Counted from the stretch's first letter, positions 53,228 to 63,093 are shown. The stretch: DNA of 64,000 nt from Photobacterium pectinilyticum (GCF_024357955.1 NZ_JANEYT010000018.1:1-64000); one strand, 5' to 3'. A program made the numbers and translations. Notes: generated by a model from the sequence alone, not told the origin.

Positions 53228-53312
53228 TTTCTTTCGAATTATTCCAGATGTTGTATAGTTGCTGATTTATAACAAGTTATAAACCAAAGAGACAATCTAC
53301 AGTGGAGGTAAC

Positions 53313-53609
53313 ATGTCAACCTTTTCTCTCATAATCGGTTATCTAATTTTCAGCGTATGCTTTCAGATTATTATGGAAAAAATATTTCCTTTTACTCGGC
53401 AAGATAGTCCTACAACAGTGCACAAACTGGCGTCGTCTATCTCTAAAACTGCAACGCCAGTTGGTCTATATTTTTTGATCATTGAGAAGACTGGTTTCAT
53501 TAGCGAAGAAATAGTTCCCTTCGTGGCAGGTGCTTGGTACCTGCTGATTCTTGGAATACTGTCATACTTGTTAATGGCATATATTAGTAAGTCAATCAAC
53601 GGTAAGTAA
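53313..53609 (+). CDS. Small membrane protein, 98 residues
   Basis: Three hydrophobic stretches (FSLIIGYLIFSVCFQIIM, VGLYFLIIEKTGF, FVAGAWYLLILGILSYLLMAYI) indicate a membrane protein. GGAGGTAAC directly precedes the ATG. It lies between the broken ATPase and the TnpB remnant and may be cargo. The function is unknown. Confidence 0.5.
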   Translation: MSTFSLIIGYLIFSVCFQIIMEKIFPFTRQDSPTTVHKLASSISKTATPVGLYFLIIEKTGFISEEIVPFVAGAWYLLILGILSYLLMAYISKSINGK

Positions 53610-53624
53610 GTCAGGCTGAGGAGG

Positions 53625-53942
53625 TTGGCGATAAGGAATATGGTAAAACAAAAGGCTGGTCTAAATTGGGAAATCCTGAATACAGCGCCAGCCATGACTC
53701 TTAATTTGCTGCGATACAAAGCGGAAGAAGCCAGTAGCGAATTTGTTGAAGTGCCAACAAAACAAATTAAGCCAAGTCAAACCTGTCCAGACTGCGGAGC
53801 TAAGAAGAAAAAATCCTTAGCTGAACGCTGGCACTCATGCAAATGCGGCTGTGAGAAGCCCCGTGATGTAGCCAGTGCGCAAGTTAATTTAAACTGGGCG
53901 TTAGGTGTTCAGGCTGGGAACCAGCCTAAAAAGGCAGCTTAG
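53625..53942 (+). pseudogene. C-terminal remnant of a second TnpB
   Basis: Only the last 105 residues are present: AMTLNLLRYKAEEASSEFVEVPTKQIKPSQTCPDCGAKKKKSLAERWHSCKCG, then ARDVASAQVN-type end (KPRDVASAQVNLNWAL). The RuvC Asp and Glu are gone, so it cannot cut DNA. The sequence differs from the copy at 162, so it comes from a different insertion. Confidence 0.8.
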
Positions 53943-53952
53943 GCTTTTTTTT
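53923..53952 (+). terminator. Terminator at the end of the TnpB remnant
   Basis: AGCCTAA and TTAGGCT pair around a 9-nt loop and are followed by seven T. Confidence 0.65.
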
Positions 53953-54047
53953 GAAACTCCTTCAAAACGCGCAGCGTTTCGTTGGGAGTTGTTCATATAG
54001 CAATCACGGCGTAAACCCTAGCCAGAACAAGGGCAGTGAGTAGTCAC
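53953..54047 (+). mobile_element. IS right end following the TnpB remnant
   Basis: AAACGC/GCGTTT-type hairpins, GCGTAAACCCT and the core GGGCAGTGAGTAGTCAC ending at 54047 mark the right end of the second IS. Guide DNA would start at 54048. The adjoining bases match the solitary end at 24241. Confidence 0.6.
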
Positions 54048-54197
54048 CTGATTTATTTCTCTCAGGAAGCACACTTCGGCATCTGGATTTCACAGCATGT
54101 TCGAAATGAGGAAAACAGCTCAAAAATGGCATGTTAAGTGCCTTAATGGGGCGAAAAAAAGCTCATCACCTGATATCTGGAGGTGATGAGCTTTGTT

Positions 54198-54929
54198 TTA
54201 TTGAGAGTCTTGATTAGCGATAGCCTGTATTTTCTGCCGCTGTCGGAACGTTGCATCAATAACATATGGATCAAAGGCGATTCCGCGTTGCGAGATCAGG
54301 AAATCAAAGGTCTCATCGACACTCCGCCTTCTCGAATAACTCGAATCCGTGGTGAGGGCGTCTATAACGTCCACTACGGCCATAATACGCGCCACGAGAG
54401 GAATATCATTACCTGATAGCTGGAGTGGGTAACCTGAGCCATCGTAGCGCTCATGGTGGTGTTTAACACAGTCTTTAAGAATTATGATAAACGGATTGGT
54501 GTTATGCGTCTCTAGGAAGCTAAAGAAGGTCTCGAAAGGGTTAAGTGTATGCTCTTTGACGTAGCTAAATTCTTGCGTGCTGAGCTTGCCAGGTTTATTC
54601 AACAGGTGATCTGGGATCTGTGATTTACCGATATCATGCAGACCACAACAACGTGGGATTAGGTCATAGTACTCTGGCCTGCGCTTGATGAGGTCTCTGT
54701 CATCATCGTGCATCGACGAGATGAGCATTTCATCTAAGATGATTCGGGTGTAAGCCATGCAGCGGCGAGTGTGGGCGTGGACTTGGTCCACAGTAACGTT
54801 TTCTGCAATAGCCGATAATCCGATCAACATATCCCATATAAACCCGTCCAGCTGTTTGAGGCTATTTGTTAGTTCAGCTTGGTCGGACTTGTTTATTTTA
54901 ACGCCAAGTATTTGATGGTTGTTTGACAT
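54198..54929 (-). CDS. HD-GYP domain protein (probable c-di-GMP phosphodiesterase)
   Basis: The 243-residue protein is almost entirely an HD-GYP domain. [23 protein letters not shown] holds the HD metal site, and [11 protein letters not shown] the GYP motif. A final [23 protein letters not shown] is typical. It should degrade cyclic di-GMP, opposing the cyclase at 1.7 kb. It has no sensor domain and lies downstream of traC on the same strand after a 134-bp gap, so it may be partly coexpressed with transfer genes. Confidence 0.85.
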   Translation of the reverse strand: MSNNHQILGVKINKSDQAELTNSLKQLDGFIWDMLIGLSAIAENVTVDQVHAHTRRCMAYTRIILDEMLISSMHDDDRDLIKRRPEYYDLIPRCCGLHDIGKSQIPDHLLNKPGKLSTQEFSYVKEHTLNPFETFFSFLETHNTNPFIIILKDCVKHHHERYDGSGYPLQLSGNDIPLVARIMAVVDVIDALTTDSSYSRRRSVDETFDFLISQRGIAFDPYVIDATFRQRQKIQAIANQDSQ

Positions 54930-55062
54930 ATAAATTCAAAGCCCAAATTAATAAAAATTTTTAGTTTTAAGCTAAATATTACTATAGCTTATCATCAGTC
55001 TTCTTAATTAATTATGCAAAATATATTCTGTATATTTTGCATAAAATGTATTCATTAAAAAC

Positions 55063-57699
55063 TTATATTATGCTGTCAAGTATCTCAGCAGCCGTCATAT
55101 CCTTTTTCACAGTGCTTGTTGCCTGTTTTTCACGTCTGGTAATATCCTCTTGCTTCATAATTTCATTGATTGCCTCAGATATTCCATAGCCATTATCACG
55201 ATATTTATCGATGATCTTCAATTCATCCGGATCCGTAGTAAACATTAACTGCATGAAGCGAGGTACGTAGAGTCTTACCACCTCTCGGCCATTCGAACCA
55301 CGGATAAATATCTCACTATACTCACCTTTTTTAGTGTGTAAGGATCGAAGTAGCTCAAAGTCAGTCGGTGTCCCGGTGAACTTGTTACTCGCTTCTGCCC
55401 GGGCAATATCTTCTGGTTCTTGTCGCAGCAAGATCTTCCATTGACTATTTGAAATAATCGCTTCGCCGACCGCTGAATTATAGAAGTCGTTGACACTCTG
55501 GCTAATAGCGATACCTCCAGAATTATATTTTCTGAATCTACGCCAACCAGCCTCAAGGAATGCTCTAATATGGTTTGAACCACCATCTGAGTCAGATAGG
55601 AACTCCCATGCCTCATCAAGAATAAATAGCTTGCGTCGATCTTTACCTGTTAAAAACATTTCATGTTGAATACATGATATACATTGTAAAAGTACAGCTC
55701 GTTGTAATAGTTTTTTACTTTTTAATTCCTCGAGCTCAAAGACAACGAAGTGCCCATCAAATGATAAAGGTGGGTTTTCATCTGAAAAGAATTCCCCATA
55801 ACTGCCGCCTTTACACCAGCGCTTCAACTGGACGCCAATATCTTTCATCCGGATATCTTGGTGGTCAAGGCATGCATCACGAACCAGATCAATGGTGCCA
55901 TCATTGCGGTACGACTCCCACACCGCTGTGATCACGTTATACAACTCTGCCGACTGGAACTGATCAAGCTCTGACTCAGGTGCTGCCATGTATGAGATAA
56001 GTGCAACGACCATATCGCCTTGCCCATCTTTCCCGCTGAATTCATGGATAGATTTGAACGGGTTTAAGCTATATTTGAAGTTTTCACCGAACTCGATGAA
56101 TTTACCGCCAGATAGATCTGAAATCTTCTCGTAACTACGACCTACATCGATCACAAACACACGGCCACCATCATGTGGCTGGTGCATGTGGAGTGGTTTA
56201 TCTTCACCTTCGCGGTACTCGATTTTACCACCACCTGAGTTGCCAGAAGAGATAACATTTGTCAGCAGGCCATTGATAAAAAATGATTTACCTGACCCTG
56301 ATGCCGCTCCCACAATACAGTTGAAGTTACCATCAGAGGTGAAGGGATCGAAGTAGAACAGCTGACCTTCACGAGTGACAAGAGGATAAACCGGTTTCTG
56401 GAAGCCATTGCCTTTCCACGCACTAATGATAGGACACATATGCTTGAGAATAGAGCTAGGGAATTTACTGTATCGGCGCAGGTGTTTTTTCGCGGAAACG
56501 GTTTGGCCACCCGGCAATGAGGCTTTGAACAATGGCAGGCAGAAGAACCTGTCTTCAGTTAGTGCCCAGCGGGTACGTGCCCCATGGCTTTGAACCTTTT
56601 GTGAAATCCGCTCACCGTCTTTCTTGTCATTACAGAACAGCATTACCTGCAAGTATGCTTCAACAAACTGACCCGATTCCTTTTCTATTTGATCAAAGAA
56701 AATATCATAATCAGTCTTCTGCCAGCTTATCCGGTCAACCCACTGTGCAAAAGGTGTTTTGCTCATGTGGGACACGTAAGTACGGTTTTTGATGAAATCT
56801 TCTTTAGTCTTCTTTTGATCAGGGTAAGCAATATTCAACGTGATCATGAATGGACACCGGATCCCGGCTTGGCCCTTACGCCAGTCAACCATGAGGTCGT
56901 AGAGTTGGCCAAAGGTCATCACTTGAGGGTACTGGTTAACAGAAAGCAGTTTGACGTATTTCCCGTCTTTCTGTAGGCCTTTCTGGTCGGTGTTGCCCAG
57001 CTCAATGCCATCTTCATAAACACGGATAGCATTTCCTTTATCGAGCATCTGATCTCGGAGGAAGCGTGATGCATCAAATTCACCAGGTCTTTCACGCCAT
57101 GAGGCATTTTTATTCCAGTTGTGGATGATCTTCATGCGGTGCAGGAACATCTCTGCATCCATTTGATCAGGTGCCATATGGATAGAGGTCAATACTTGCT
57201 GTAATGCACTCGACTTGTTAGTGAAGGTTTCGATTTCGCGTTCATTGGGCAAAACGCCGCGCGTCGGCATGGTGAACGTTACCCAGATCTCATGGTCACG
57301 AAGGAGCATTTCACTCTCTTCATTGATTGGCGTCTTTGACTTCTCTCGTAGGTATTCAAGGTTTGCTATCGCAACATCATCCAACATCTTCGATAACTTG
57401 GGATCTTTTGCCCGGCCACCACGGTTAGACTCATAGCGCTTTAGCATCCACTCGATGTCAGGTGAGGCAAACATACTGATCTGTAGGAAGGAGTCAGTAG
57501 GCATCTCGGTTTTGAAAAACTCTTCCAGGGCATTCTGGATTTCTTCGTTAACGCCATTCAATGGCTGACAGACAAAGCTTGTCATCAGAGATTTATTTTC
57601 TAGGATGAAGCCCTTGAGTTCAGGGATATACTCGAGATAGGGGAGGCTATCACCCCACATGTTCACATTGAGATCATGTGTTTGTTTGGTCATTACCAT
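55063..57699 (-). CDS. traC: F-type conjugation ATPase TraC
   Basis: This 878-residue VirB4/TraC-class ATPase powers pilus assembly. The C-terminal half has Walker A GAASGSGKSFFINGL near residue 463 and Walker B (KLFILDEAWEFL). The N-terminal half has the TraC-type segments (FLQISMFASPDIEWMLKRYE, MPTRGVLPNERE). It is the last recognised gene of the tra operon in this window, after traV. Two ATG codons stand at the start. Confidence 0.93.
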   Translation of the reverse strand: MVMTKQTHDLNVNMWGDSLPYLEYIPELKGFILENKSLMTSFVCQPLNGVNEEIQNALEEFFKTEMPTDSFLQISMFASPDIEWMLKRYESNRGGRAKDPKLSKMLDDVAIANLEYLREKSKTPINEESEMLLRDHEIWVTFTMPTRGVLPNEREIETFTNKSSALQQVLTSIHMAPDQMDAEMFLHRMKIIHNWNKNASWRERPGEFDASRFLRDQMLDKGNAIRVYEDGIELGNTDQKGLQKDGKYVKLLSVNQYPQVMTFGQLYDLMVDWRKGQAGIRCPFMITLNIAYPDQKKTKEDFIKNRTYVSHMSKTPFAQWVDRISWQKTDYDIFFDQIEKESGQFVEAYLQVMLFCNDKKDGERISQKVQSHGARTRWALTEDRFFCLPLFKASLPGGQTVSAKKHLRRYSKFPSSILKHMCPIISAWKGNGFQKPVYPLVTREGQLFYFDPFTSDGNFNCIVGAASGSGKSFFINGLLTNVISSGNSGGGKIEYREGEDKPLHMHQPHDGGRVFVIDVGRSYEKISDLSGGKFIEFGENFKYSLNPFKSIHEFSGKDGQGDMVVALISYMAAPESELDQFQSAELYNVITAVWESYRNDGTIDLVRDACLDHQDIRMKDIGVQLKRWCKGGSYGEFFSDENPPLSFDGHFVVFELEELKSKKLLQRAVLLQCISCIQHEMFLTGKDRRKLFILDEAWEFLSDSDGGSNHIRAFLEAGWRRFRKYNSGGIAISQSVNDFYNSAVGEAIISNSQWKILLRQEPEDIARAEASNKFTGTPTDFELLRSLHTKKGEYSEIFIRGSNGREVVRLYVPRFMQLMFTTDPDELKIIDKYRDNGYGISEAINEIMKQEDITRREKQATSTVKKDMTAAEILDSII

Positions 57700-57762
57700 A
57701 TGTTTATTTATCCTTCTACGGGCAACCCAATGACGGCTACCCGTGGCTTTTAGTTGGGGTGA

Positions 57763-58479
57763 TTACTGCTGCGGCATCGGTGGCAGAATTCCTTCAAAGT
57801 TGAATTCTTGCTGCGGTCTGCGGGTACGGATTTCAAAGCCGTTTTCATCTACCTCAGTGTTACCGTTCACGATGTTGGCACTGCGAGACTTGGCACGGAT
57901 GTTAACCGGAGTAATGCGGTTAGTATTCTCGGATGCGGAACGGCCAATTGCCCAGCTACGACGCTCAATCTCGATAAAGGATTGGGCTGGCATACGGAGG
58001 CGGTCTGCATTATCGACATAAGGAGCAATGGTTACGCGCAGAATATCAGGCGTATTTCTCACTGCTAGTGGATCAGCGGACGGCAGGTTGTTGAGCTCGT
58101 TGATATAGCGGCCATAAGCGGCTGCGCGTTCATACGGCGTTGGATAATGCTCATATGATGAATCTGGCAAGTCCGCTGAGTTTTTGGTATTACGGCTGCC
58201 TTTACCTTGTTCTTCCTGTTTACGCTTCTGAGCTGGGTTTAAGTTGACATCAGGGTTGTTGCGGTGCGCTTCCTCTTGAACCTCGGCCTTGGTCATACCT
58301 TCAAGGTGATCATAAGTATCTGTCGCTCCCCAAACCTCACGGGTACTTACACAACCAATACCATTTAGATCATCATCGCCACAATCGATAGGCGTCTCAC
58401 CCACACCAATGCTGGAGCAACCAGCGAGGAAAAGTAGGCTTGCTGCAGTAAATGCTTGACGGGTAGTACGGTTGATCAT
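57763..58479 (-). CDS. traV: Outer-membrane core lipoprotein TraV
   Basis: The 238-residue product starts with a lipoprotein signal and lipobox (FLAGCSS), then CGDDDLNGIGCVSTREVWGATD, the conserved cysteine region of TraV. TraV with TraK and TraB forms the channel across the envelope. Its start overlaps the stop of the DsbC-like gene. The C-terminus (NFEGILPPMPQQ) is proline-rich. Confidence 0.85.
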   Translation of the reverse strand: MINRTTRQAFTAASLLFLAGCSSIGVGETPIDCGDDDLNGIGCVSTREVWGATDTYDHLEGMTKAEVQEEAHRNNPDVNLNPAQKRKQEEQGKGSRNTKNSADLPDSSYEHYPTPYERAAAYGRYINELNNLPSADPLAVRNTPDILRVTIAPYVDNADRLRMPAQSFIEIERRSWAIGRSASENTNRITPVNIRAKSRSANIVNGNTEVDENGFEIRTRRPQQEFNFEGILPPMPQQ

Positions 58480-59297
58480 TTTTTATCGCCTCCAAAAATT
58501 GCGTTGATGTCCAACTCAGCATGTTTCGGAGCCGGCAAGTTGTAGAGCTCTTCCATTGAGCGCGGTGAACCGGCGATAGCCGCTCCATCGTGACGGATGA
58601 TGTAGGGGTAACGGGTGATATTGTAAAGGTGCGTTAGGGCGAAGGCGTCAGCGACTTTCGAGTGTTCACACGTCGGTAGCATCGGCATTCGGGTTTCTTC
58701 TGTTGAAGTATCCGGGTAGTCAGCATTCAATAGGCGCTCTTTGGCCTCAACACGGTCTTCCGCGCAGAATAAATTCACGGAAATTTCGTACACTGTCTGA
58801 GATACCGTGCCCATTAGAACCACATCGAACCGGTACTTGTCTTGGTTATCCTTGATTTGACTGAGTGTATCGAGGATTTCAGCATGGTTTGTTGGTGCCA
58901 GAAGGACGGTGAAGTCTGCTTTAGGCTTATCCGGACCATAAGTAAATACCGGTAGGTCAAAGTGATCGAGGTTATTGAGGTTAACGAGCCAGCTTTGGTT
59001 GGCGGCATCGAGGTTATCGACACGTTGCTGGTGGCGAAGGTCAAAGAGTTCGGCTCCATTGATAGCAAACCGCATGTCGGTATCAACCATCATCATAGTG
59101 CCGTTTTTGAGCTTCATCAGTACCCAGCCTTGGCTAGGTGGCAGCTTAGCAAACCATTCTGCGTTCTCAGCCATGGCTAAGAAGTTGGCGGTTTGGTTTT
59201 GGCCAGATTTGTTTGCAAAGGATGCAAGGGGATCATCATCAGCGATGACCTGAGTGCCTGCCGTTAGGGCAAGGGCAGCAATCATGGATTTAATTCG
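58476..59297 (-). CDS. DsbC-like periplasmic protein lacking CxxC
   Basis: The 273-residue protein has a signal peptide (MRIKSMIAALALTAGTQVIA) and the DsbC/thioredoxin-like plan found in F-like and SXT-like tra operons. At the place of the catalytic CxxC it has FTVLLAPTNHAEIL, with no cysteines. The two downstream structural cysteines (LFCAEDR and LPTCEHS) and the GSPRSMEEL substrate side remain. It may therefore act as a holdase rather than an isomerase. ATG 59297 is preferred to 59354, whose extra residues precede the signal. Confidence 0.65.
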   Translation of the reverse strand, partial: RIKSMIAALALTAGTQVIADDDPLASFANKSGQNQTANFLAMAENAEWFAKLPPSQGWVLMKLKNGTMMMVDTDMRFAINGAELFDLRHQQRVDNLDAANQSWLVNLNNLDHFDLPVFTYGPDKPKADFTVLLAPTNHAEILDTLSQIKDNQDKYRFDVVLMGTVSQTVYEISVNLFCAEDRVEAKERLLNADYPDTSTEETRMPMLPTCEHSKVADAFALTHLYNITRYPYIIRHDGAAIAGSPRSMEELYNLPAPKHAELDINAIFGGDKK

Positions 59298-59676
59298 CAT
59301 TAGTCGCTTCCTCAGGTAATACGTTAATAACCTCAGCCCATGCTCGACCGCCAAGTACGACTTTGCTATCTAAGATCAGGTAGCCGTTGTTGGAATACAG
59401 ATCAACGGCACGTTCAACGACATTGATGCCGGTTAAACCGCTTGGATCAACTTCGTTCCAACGTTTTAACGTGGTATCGAAAGGCAAGATGGCAATCTTT
59501 GGTTGGGATTGCACAGACATATTCTCGATCAGGTTGATATTCTGCTGCACTTCATTGGTTAGCTGGTTGATGGTCATCGACTGGTAAACGTTGACAACAA
59601 CGAGACCAAGGATAAAAACAGACGTTAGGCTAAACTTAGGAAGTGATTTCATTTTTGCTGATTTTACTGTGTTCAT
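59290..59676 (-). CDS. TrbI-like conjugation protein
   Basis: The 128-residue protein has one membrane helix (FSLTSVFILGLVVVNVYQSM) and a periplasmic domain (KIAILPFDTTLKRW ... LILDSKVVLGGRAWAEVI). Length, topology and position agree with TrbI of F-type systems, but the similarity is low. It overlaps both neighbours (traB and the DsbC-like gene) by a few bases, showing tight operon structure. Confidence 0.55.
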   Translation of the reverse strand: MNTVKSAKMKSLPKFSLTSVFILGLVVVNVYQSMTINQLTNEVQQNINLIENMSVQSQPKIAILPFDTTLKRWNEVDPSGLTGINVVERAVDLYSNNGYLILDSKVVLGGRAWAEVINVLPEEATNAN

Positions 59677-61208
59677 GACCCTTCCTCGTTGAAGTCCAAT
59701 GTTGATAATGAAGTCACGTTGAAGTCCACGGAGATGCCCGGTAAAACCTGTAAAGTAGGTTGCATCTTGTCAGCTAAATCCATGTAATATTGAGCTAAAC
59801 GGTCAAGTGCATCGCCAGCGCCTGCAATGGCGGCGGAACCAGTCAGGTTACGTAAATCATTTCCTGAAATCGCAAATACACCATCATCAGAGTTCACTTC
59901 AATACTTGTTTTACTAAGTACATCGGTTAAACCCTCTAAGAAGCCAGCAACAGCCGTTTTAGCCAGTAGCTCACCGTTACGTGATACCAAGGTTGCAGGG
60001 ACACCGATTTGTCCATCACGACCAGAACTAATCGCTGTCAGGCGTGATTCAACATGGCGACCATCATCTCGTAGGCAACTGATATGCTCAGCACGGAAGA
60101 CAACACGTGATGCTTCAATGACAGGTCGGCTCGATGCGATAATCACACACTCACGGACTTCATCACTTGAGAAGTAATTTGGCAGGATGGCTTCGCGCTT
60201 AACGCGCATCAGTGCTGGCATTGGATTATTTGAGCTTGAAGAGCCCGTTGGCACTTGCATACCGTTGATCAACGTACCTGAGATAATGGTACCGGCTGGA
60301 AGGTGCACGATGTTACGTTGCTTGTCTTCCGCTTCGACTGCTTGGCGAGCTTCTTCTTCTCTGGTTGCGCGTTGGTTTTCTTGTCGAGTTAATAGCTCTG
60401 CTTTTGCATCTGCTAGATCAGCGAAGACCTGACTGCGGTCGCGTGACTTCTGGTTCTCAAGGCTATTGTTCATCCGTAGGATTTGGCCAGTAGCTACACG
60501 GGAATCAACATTGCTGTTCATAATTCGGATGCCGGCCTGAACGTGTCCTGCTGCTACACTTTGCTCGGGGGTAGAAAGAACGTTGTCGTATTGTGAACTC
60601 TGATTACGAGGCGGTACATGGCGAGGTCGCCCTTGTGGAGCATCATTGGTGGATGCTGTCATGGCATCAATACCCACCTGAGACTCAAGTTCAGCGGCAT
60701 TGTTGTTGTGATTGGAGCGTTCACTGTTAGAAGCCGCGATACCATCCATTTGCTTAAGCTTGATTTCCGTTTCACGCTGGATACGACGAAGCTCAAGCCT
60801 TAGGTCACTCATCTCCCGGGCCTGAATGTCTTGGCTACGTTGGATCTCTGCTTCACGTGCTGTAAGGTAGTGCTCTCGGTCGCGAAGCTCTTCCTGTAAG
60901 GTTGACATCAGATCTTCAGAACGCATATCCGATAGCTTAACCGCACCTTTGTTCGAGAAGACGGTTGTTGGTCGGCCTTTTTGGTCAAGCTCCATATCTG
61001 TATCAGTAAACTGAATACGATTACGCTGAACTGGCTTGCTGTCAGGCATGAGATCAGCAAACATGTAGAGACCACCAACGACGATAAGGCCAAGTAGTCC
61101 CATTCGTTTCTTTCGATCAGCCCAAAAACTATTCTCATCCACTTCTTTGTTTGCAGACTTTTGGACTAGGTTTCCAATTTTCTCTGAGATGTCATCAATA
61201 AATTTCAT
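59673..61208 (-). CDS. traB: Conjugative channel protein TraB
   Basis: This 511-residue VirB10-type protein spans both membranes: inner-membrane helix at about 36-52 (MGLLGLIVVGGLYMFADL), a coiled region (REHYLTAREAEIQRSQDIQ), and the C-terminal beta-barrel domain (HLPAGTIISGTLINGMQVPTGSS, ISCLRDDGRHVESRLTAISSGRDG). AAGGAG precedes ATG 61208, so the 6-residue extension from 61226 is not used. Confidence 0.9.
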   Translation of the reverse strand: MKFIDDISEKIGNLVQKSANKEVDENSFWADRKKRMGLLGLIVVGGLYMFADLMPDSKPVQRNRIQFTDTDMELDQKGRPTTVFSNKGAVKLSDMRSEDLMSTLQEELRDREHYLTAREAEIQRSQDIQAREMSDLRLELRRIQRETEIKLKQMDGIAASNSERSNHNNNAAELESQVGIDAMTASTNDAPQGRPRHVPPRNQSSQYDNVLSTPEQSVAAGHVQAGIRIMNSNVDSRVATGQILRMNNSLENQKSRDRSQVFADLADAKAELLTRQENQRATREEEARQAVEAEDKQRNIVHLPAGTIISGTLINGMQVPTGSSSSNNPMPALMRVKREAILPNYFSSDEVRECVIIASSRPVIEASRVVFRAEHISCLRDDGRHVESRLTAISSGRDGQIGVPATLVSRNGELLAKTAVAGFLEGLTDVLSKTSIEVNSDDGVFAISGNDLRNLTGSAAIAGAGDALDRLAQYYMDLADKMQPTLQVLPGISVDFNVTSLSTLDFNEEGS

Positions 61209-61218
61209 GAGCTGCTCC

Positions 61219-62442
61219 TTAATCAATCAGCGAAGGACGAGTACGTGATTGTTCGCGAAGCAGGTTCTGGGTATACATTTTGTCGCGCAGGATGTAGATC
61301 TCTGTGCTTTCACCTGGAGCCAATGTACCTTTTTTGAATACCGCTACTGCCAGTACATCTTCGGCCAAGCAGGCCTCATCACGAATTGGTCTTAATCCGT
61401 TGATATCGTTTGTCACCTTGATGATATCGATAAACTCTCTCCCTGACTCCAGCCGCTGAAGAGTCTCGTGGTACATGGTCATCTTTGAAATGTCGCACGG
61501 GTGCCGAGCGCTTTCTGGGATTTCATCTTCATGCTTAAGGCTAAAGCCTTGCGGGTTTTGTTGAAGAGCAACTTCAGCCAATAGGTTCTCTATTCGGGTG
61601 ACATAAGGATCAACGTTGGTGTGCAGTTCGGAAGGTCCTTGTTCCATTTGCGCCTGAATATCTCGTAGCTCTTGCTCAGCTTCAGCGAAGGCCTTCTCGC
61701 GGTCAGCAATGATGGCGTTACGCTTCCGGCGCATTTCACCGTCCATGGCAACGTCCACCGTACCCATGATTGGCGGTACGTCGATTGGGAGAAGGAGTAG
61801 GTTAACCATCGACTCGGGTATACCATCTTCACCGACCATAATCGCAATCGGCTCAGAGGTGGTTGGCGTTATGTACAGGTAACCTTGCTCGGTGATGATA
61901 GGTGCCGAAAGGTTAGATGTACGAACATCCAATTCACTGAAGTTCTTGAAGTGGATACGGTTTGAACGACCAATACTCAATGCAATAGTAGCTGGTGATC
62001 CTGGGTCAACATCGAGGTAAGGCTGTGGTGTGTAAATTTCACGTGCTCGCTGCACCATTGGGTCAACGGCTGGTGCTTGTTCTTGGGTTTGATAAGCTAT
62101 GGTGTTGTAGTCTGACTGTAGCGGCGCATACTCCGAAGCGGCTTGCGAGAGAAGTTCATGTTGGTCGACAGAATTAAGGTCTGTGTCCGGCATCTCACCG
62201 TTGGCAAGCATTGCACTACCTAAAGGTAAATTCTTTGCCGTTGCTTCAGCAATAATGTCATCCAGTGCTTTGATTTCACGTGACGGAATTTCTGTTTTTA
62301 GATCTGTGGGTGCTGCCATTGGTTGAGTAAAGCTTGCCGGTAAATTACTAGCTGCTCCCTCAACAATATTTAAGTTGGCTGTTGCGGTTGAACTGTATGC
62401 AAGGCTGCACATAGTCGCAAGTAAAAGTCGTTTCATTTTCAT
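61219..62442 (-). CDS. traK: Secretin-like conjugation protein TraK
   Basis: This 407-residue VirB9-type protein has a signal peptide (MKMKRLLLATMCSLAYSSTATA), a long Pro/Ala-rich N-terminal region, and a C-terminal TraK domain (SPATIALSIGRSNRIHFKNFSELDVRTSN, GYLYITPTTSEPIAIMV). It is longer than F TraK (242 residues) mainly because of its N-terminal part and the helical region near residue 250. Confidence 0.85.
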   Translation of the reverse strand: MKMKRLLLATMCSLAYSSTATANLNIVEGAASNLPASFTQPMAAPTDLKTEIPSREIKALDDIIAEATAKNLPLGSAMLANGEMPDTDLNSVDQHELLSQAASEYAPLQSDYNTIAYQTQEQAPAVDPMVQRAREIYTPQPYLDVDPGSPATIALSIGRSNRIHFKNFSELDVRTSNLSAPIITEQGYLYITPTTSEPIAIMVGEDGIPESMVNLLLLPIDVPPIMGTVDVAMDGEMRRKRNAIIADREKAFAEAEQELRDIQAQMEQGPSELHTNVDPYVTRIENLLAEVALQQNPQGFSLKHEDEIPESARHPCDISKMTMYHETLQRLESGREFIDIIKVTNDINGLRPIRDEACLAEDVLAVAVFKKGTLAPGESTEIYILRDKMYTQNLLREQSRTRPSLID

Positions 62443-62457
62443 GTTCCTCCCCTGGCC

Positions 62458-63078
62458 TTAATGTTCAGCCAGCTCTCCTTTCAATTCCTGTTGTCGACGA
62501 CTACGATTTGGTGCGCCTTCATATTGGGCTAGGTGAAGAATTTTTGGTGAACCCAAGTGTGAACCGATCTTCATTTCGTAAGTCCAGCTCATTTTGATTT
62601 CTGTGCCTTGGCGAAGGCTGCGGGAGATCTTTTCACCGTAAACCCAAACCACATCGTTTTTTGGATCAAAAACTACGTCCACTGGCGAAAAAGTCTCTTG
62701 TACTCGTGATACTTGTAGGCGGGCTACCTGCTCTTCCAGCTGGGAGCGGAACACCGGTAAATCCTGTATGGGAATCATCTTCTCGATCATGGATATAGTG
62801 AACTCTAAGCGGGCTGGGGATACGTTACCAAGTGTTTGTGCAATGAACATTGCCCAACCGGTTTGATAGGAACGTGAAACCTGGTCGCCACGCATCGAGA
62901 GCGGCTCGGTGAAGGTCGGTGGGGTTACTACCGTTGTGATCTGTTGTTGCATCAACGCATACAGTAAACCAAGAATAGCCAACCCTTGAAGGATAGCTAT
63001 TTTACTGAGTGTTGCTGATAGGCTTAGTGACTCTGTGTAGTTGCGAGCAACTTTCGAATTTTTTAGCTGATCTAACAC
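62458..63078 (-). CDS. traE: Conjugation protein TraE
   Basis: This 206-residue VirB8-like inner-membrane protein has one N-terminal helix (ILQGLAILGLLYALM) and a periplasmic domain ending in WVYGEKISRSLRQGTEIKMSWTYEMKIGSHLGSPKILHL, the typical TraE ending. It follows traL after 15 nt. Confidence 0.88.
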   Translation of the reverse strand: MLDQLKNSKVARNYTESLSLSATLSKIAILQGLAILGLLYALMQQQITTVVTPPTFTEPLSMRGDQVSRSYQTGWAMFIAQTLGNVSPARLEFTISMIEKMIPIQDLPVFRSQLEEQVARLQVSRVQETFSPVDVVFDPKNDVVWVYGEKISRSLRQGTEIKMSWTYEMKIGSHLGSPKILHLAQYEGAPNRSRRQQELKGELAEH

Positions 63079-63093
63079 GTACTGCTTCCTGCA

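Noticed and set aside
53625-53942. Functional second TnpB
   Set aside because: Only the zinc finger and the last RuvC motif remain, and the catalytic Asp and Glu upstream are missing.
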